Assembly: GCF_001509485.1 (NCBI RefSeq)
Contig: NZ_LLZI01000233.1
Coordinates: 1-54,053, forward strand
Source: Streptomyces sp. NRRL F-4489
GTDB taxonomy: Bacteria; Actinomycetota; Actinomycetes; Streptomycetales; Streptomycetaceae
Direction of reading: 5' to 3'
Length of the DNA: 54,053 nucleotides
The notes under the pieces were generated by a model that was given only the letters and a program-made list of their open reading frames with translations, ran no database searches and was not told where the DNA came from. This document shows, one piece after another, positions 52,219 through 54,053 of the stretch; position 1 is the stretch's first letter; each line of letters opens with the position of its first letter. A program made the position numbers and the translations under genes.

Positions 52219-52952
52219 CCGCGATCGTGATCCCGGCCCGGGCCGGCTCGACCCGTTTTCCCGGCAAGGCCACCGCGCTCCTCGGAGGACGGCCGGTCGT
52301 CCGGTGGACCTACGAGGCGGCCACCCGCGCCCGGCGCGCCACGCGGGTCGTGGTGGCCACCGACAGCGAACGGATCGCCGAGGTGTGCCAGTCCTTCGGC
52401 GCCGAGGTGGTGCTGTCCCGGGGCGCATACGCCACCGGGACCGACCGCGTCGCCGCGGTGGCGGCGGGCTGGGACGAGGACTGCGTCGTCAATCTGCAGG
52501 GCGACGAGCCGTTCATGGACCCGGACGTCATCGACGAGGTGATCGCCGCGGTGCGGGCCGGGCACCCCGTGGCGACCGCGGCGGGCCCCCTGGACGCGGC
52601 GGCCGCGGCCGACCCGCACCGCGTCACCGTCCTGACCGACCGGCACGACCGCGCCCTGTACTTCTCCCGCGCCGCCGTCCCGCACCAGCGGCCCGGCACC
52701 CCGTTCGAGGAGCTGGCCGGCAGCCGCCGCGCCGCCGAACACCTAGGCATTTACGGCTTCGCCCCGCCCGCACTGGCCCGTATCGCCGCCGCGCCGCCCG
52801 GCATCCTGGAACGCGCCGAGGGACTGGAACAGCTCCGCTTCCTCGAACTGGGCCTGCCGGTCACGGTCGTCCGGGCGCGGCGGGCGCCGGTCAGCATCAA
52901 TACGCCGGCGGATCTGGCGGCGGCGGAAGCCGGTTTGGAGGGCCGGGGATGA
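52215..52952 (+). CDS. kdsB: CMP-Kdo synthetase (3-deoxy-manno-octulosonate cytidylyltransferase)
   Basis: A 245-residue nucleotidyltransferase activating Kdo with CTP to CMP-Kdo. The N-terminus AIVIPARAGSTRFPGK (residues 3-18) binds CTP. VVVATDSERIAEVC is followed by TGTDRVA, NLQGDEPF (93-100, metal/CTP site), LYFSRAAVPHQRPG, EHLGIYGF, LEQLRFLELGLPVTVV and the terminal SINTPADL. These match the E. coli KdsB order closely. Length is near the usual 245-250. The GTG overlaps the kdsD stop and the TGA overlaps the kdsA ATG, so the three are translationally coupled. Alternatives within the family are neuraminate or other ulosonate cytidylyltransferases, but the kdsA partner favours Kdo or a close analogue. 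Confidence 0.92.
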   Translation: MTAIVIPARAGSTRFPGKATALLGGRPVVRWTYEAATRARRATRVVVATDSERIAEVCQSFGAEVVLSRGAYATGTDRVAAVAAGWDEDCVVNLQGDEPFMDPDVIDEVIAAVRAGHPVATAAGPLDAAAAADPHRVTVLTDRHDRALYFSRAAVPHQRPGTPFEELAGSRRAAEHLGIYGFAPPALARIAAAPPGILERAEGLEQLRFLELGLPVTVVRARRAPVSINTPADLAAAEAGLEGRG

Positions 52953-53881
52953 CGGGCGGGGCGGAGGCGGTGGGGCGCGGGCCGGATGCGTCGCGGGGTG
53001 CGGGGGACGCGGCGGGGAGCGGCGGCCTGGACGGGCTGCGGCTGTGCCGGGTCGGGGCAGGCGGGGCCGGGGCGGGCGGGATCGCGCTGGGCAACGACCG
53101 CCCGGCGGTGGTCATCGGCGGGGTGAACGTGCTGGAAGACCTCGACACCGCGCTGCGCGTCGGCGAGGTGTTCCGTACGACCACCGAACGCCTCGGCCTC
53201 CCCTACGTCTTCAAGGCGTCGTTCGACAAGGCGAACCGCTCCTCGGCGCGGAGCTACCGCGGCCCCGGCCCGGACGACGGCCTGGCCATGCTCGCCCGCG
53301 TCAAACAGGAACTGGACGTCCCCCTCGTCACCGACGTCCACACGGCCGGGCAGTGCGCGCCGGCCGCCGAGGTCGCCGATCTGCTCCAGATCCCCGCCTT
53401 CCTGGTGCGCCAGACGGATCTGATCCACGCCGCCGCGGCCACCGGGCGCCCGCTGCACCTGAAGAAGATGCAGATGATGGCGCCCGAGGACCTGCGGACG
53501 GCGGCCGAGAAGTGCGCCCGGGCGGGCGCGACGGGCGTGGTGCTGTGCGAACGGGGTACGGCCTTCGGCTACCACCATCTGGTCGTGGACATGGTGGGTC
53601 TGGCCCGTATGCGCGAGTTCGGCCCGCCGGTGACGCTGGACGTCACCCACGCCCTGCAACTCCCGGGCGCGCTCGGCGACGCGGCGGGCGGCCGCGGCCG
53701 GTACGCCGCCCCCTTGGCCCGGGCCGGCACCGCCCTCGGGCTGGCCGGGCTGTTCATCGAGGCCCACCCGGACCCGGGACGGGCGCCCTGCGACGGGCCG
53801 TCCGCCACGGCGATCGCTGACCTGCCTGATCTCCTGCGCCAGATCAAGGAGGTGGATGAGCTGGTCAAGGGGGTGGGGTAG
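52949..53881 (+). CDS. kdsA: 3-deoxy-8-phosphooctulonate synthase (Kdo-8-P synthase)
   Basis: A 310-residue aldolase-type synthase condensing PEP with arabinose 5-phosphate to Kdo-8-phosphate. After a Gly/Ala-rich extension of about 45 residues the core matches KdsA: GGVNVLED (57-64), KASFDKANRSS (89-99), SYRGPGPDDG, TDVHTAG, PAFLVRQTDLI, LKKMQMMAPEDL, DVTHALQLPGALG and ARAGTALGLAGLFIEAHPDP with CDGPSA. Asn60 stands where metal-independent enzymes have Asn and metal-dependent ones Cys, so I predict the metal-independent class. E. coli KdsA has KKPQF; here KKMQM. It is the last gene of the operon; no kdsC phosphatase or Kdo transferase lies within the window. A convergent gene follows 48 nt later. 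Confidence 0.95.
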   Translation: MTGGAEAVGRGPDASRGAGDAAGSGGLDGLRLCRVGAGGAGAGGIALGNDRPAVVIGGVNVLEDLDTALRVGEVFRTTTERLGLPYVFKASFDKANRSSARSYRGPGPDDGLAMLARVKQELDVPLVTDVHTAGQCAPAAEVADLLQIPAFLVRQTDLIHAAAATGRPLHLKKMQMMAPEDLRTAAEKCARAGATGVVLCERGTAFGYHHLVVDMVGLARMREFGPPVTLDVTHALQLPGALGDAAGGRGRYAAPLARAGTALGLAGLFIEAHPDPGRAPCDGPSATAIADLPDLLRQIKEVDELVKGVG

Positions 53882-53929
53882 AGGGGGTGAGTGAGGGGGC
53901 GGGGTGGGGTCGCGTCAGCGCTGGGGGCT

Positions 53930-54052
53930 CTACGCCGAGGCTGCCGGCTCTGAGCCAAGGCTGTCGGCTTCGCGGCAGGCGGCTTCGCGTTGGGCGGCTT
54001 CGCGGCAGGCCCGGCGGTCATCCGGTGCGACGGGCGTGAGGTCGAACAGCGA
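53930..54052 (-). CDS. C-terminal end of an unidentified gene entering from the right
   Basis: Forty codons and a stop on the - strand: SLFDLTPVAPDDRRACREAA, a repeat of (C/Q)REAA, and SLGSEPAASA at the end. Its start lies beyond the window. The 15-bp triple repeat at 53966-54010 is inside it and produces ACREAAQREAACREA. No family is recognisable from 40 residues. It is convergent with kdsA, so the Kdo operon ends at kdsA. Confidence 0.55.
   Translation of the reverse strand, partial: SLFDLTPVAPDDRRACREAAQREAACREADSLGSEPAASA
53966..54010. repeat. Three 15-bp tandem repeats at the right edge
   Basis: GGCTTCGCGGCAGGC, GGCTTCGCGTTGGGC, GGCTTCGCGGCAGGC in tandem; units 1 and 3 are identical. 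Confidence 0.75.
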
Positions 54053-54053
54053 C

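Noticed and set aside
52043..52948. Upstream extension of the kdsA frame giving a kdsB-kdsA fusion
   Set aside because: The frame upstream of 52949 overlaps kdsD and kdsB in another phase and has no similarity; the ATGA overlap is the natural junction.

Overview
The window comes from a Streptomyces chromosome (or a very close relative). The DNA is extremely GC-rich with strong third-position GC, GTG starts are common, and the diagnostic actinobacterial core genes bldC, an Lsr2 paralogue, DUF3073, DUF3151, DUF6274, vdh and a SLATT-domain protein are present. Three perfect ParB-type parS palindromes (13.3-13.4 kb) place it in the origin-proximal core region.

Layout. 0-4 kb: a 74-bp-arm perfect inverted repeat, a DUF3151 gene and the tryptophan-to-anthranilate operon kynA-kynU-hydrolase. 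4-11.7 kb: a NarL-type two-component pair, a diacylglycerol-kinase-like gene, purA with its own promoter and leader hairpin, a membrane Ser/Thr kinase and a VTC-domain protein. 11.9-15.8 kb: a class III aminotransferase, the parS cluster, a GntR/FCD regulator, a conserved unknown protein and an orphan SLATT protein. 16-34 kb: most of de novo purine synthesis as separate units (purD, purC, the overlapping purS-purQ-purL, purF, purM), interleaved with a degenerate M48-like protein, a DMFase-like protein, three tRNA-Gly genes, the Lsr2 paralogue, an M23 peptidase, a mycothiol-dependent-isomerase-like protein and a Tat-exported sulfatase. 34-51 kb: DUF3073, vdh, bldC, hrpA, a permease, tRNA-Asp/Phe/Asp/Glu, a metallophosphoesterase, a zincin, two small exported proteins and a DEAD-box helicase with a long RD/RG-rich tail.

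51.2-54 kb: directly after tRNA-Lys(UUU) lies a tightly overlapping three-gene operon. It encodes a CBS-less arabinose-5-phosphate-isomerase-like SIS protein (kdsD/kpsF type), CMP-Kdo synthetase (kdsB) and Kdo-8-phosphate synthase (kdsA). Kdo is classically a Gram-negative LPS or capsule sugar, so its activation pathway in a Gram-positive actinomycete beside a tRNA is the most unusual content of the window.

The purine genes together cover most steps from PRPP to AMP (purF, purD, purSQL, purM, purC, purA); purN, purE/K, purB and purH are not here. Several genes (purD, purF, the MDMPI-like gene, the permease and the histidine kinase) share a leaderless architecture with a TAnnnT -10 element 6-7 nt before the start codon. 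All functions are inferred by reading the sequence; no database search was run.
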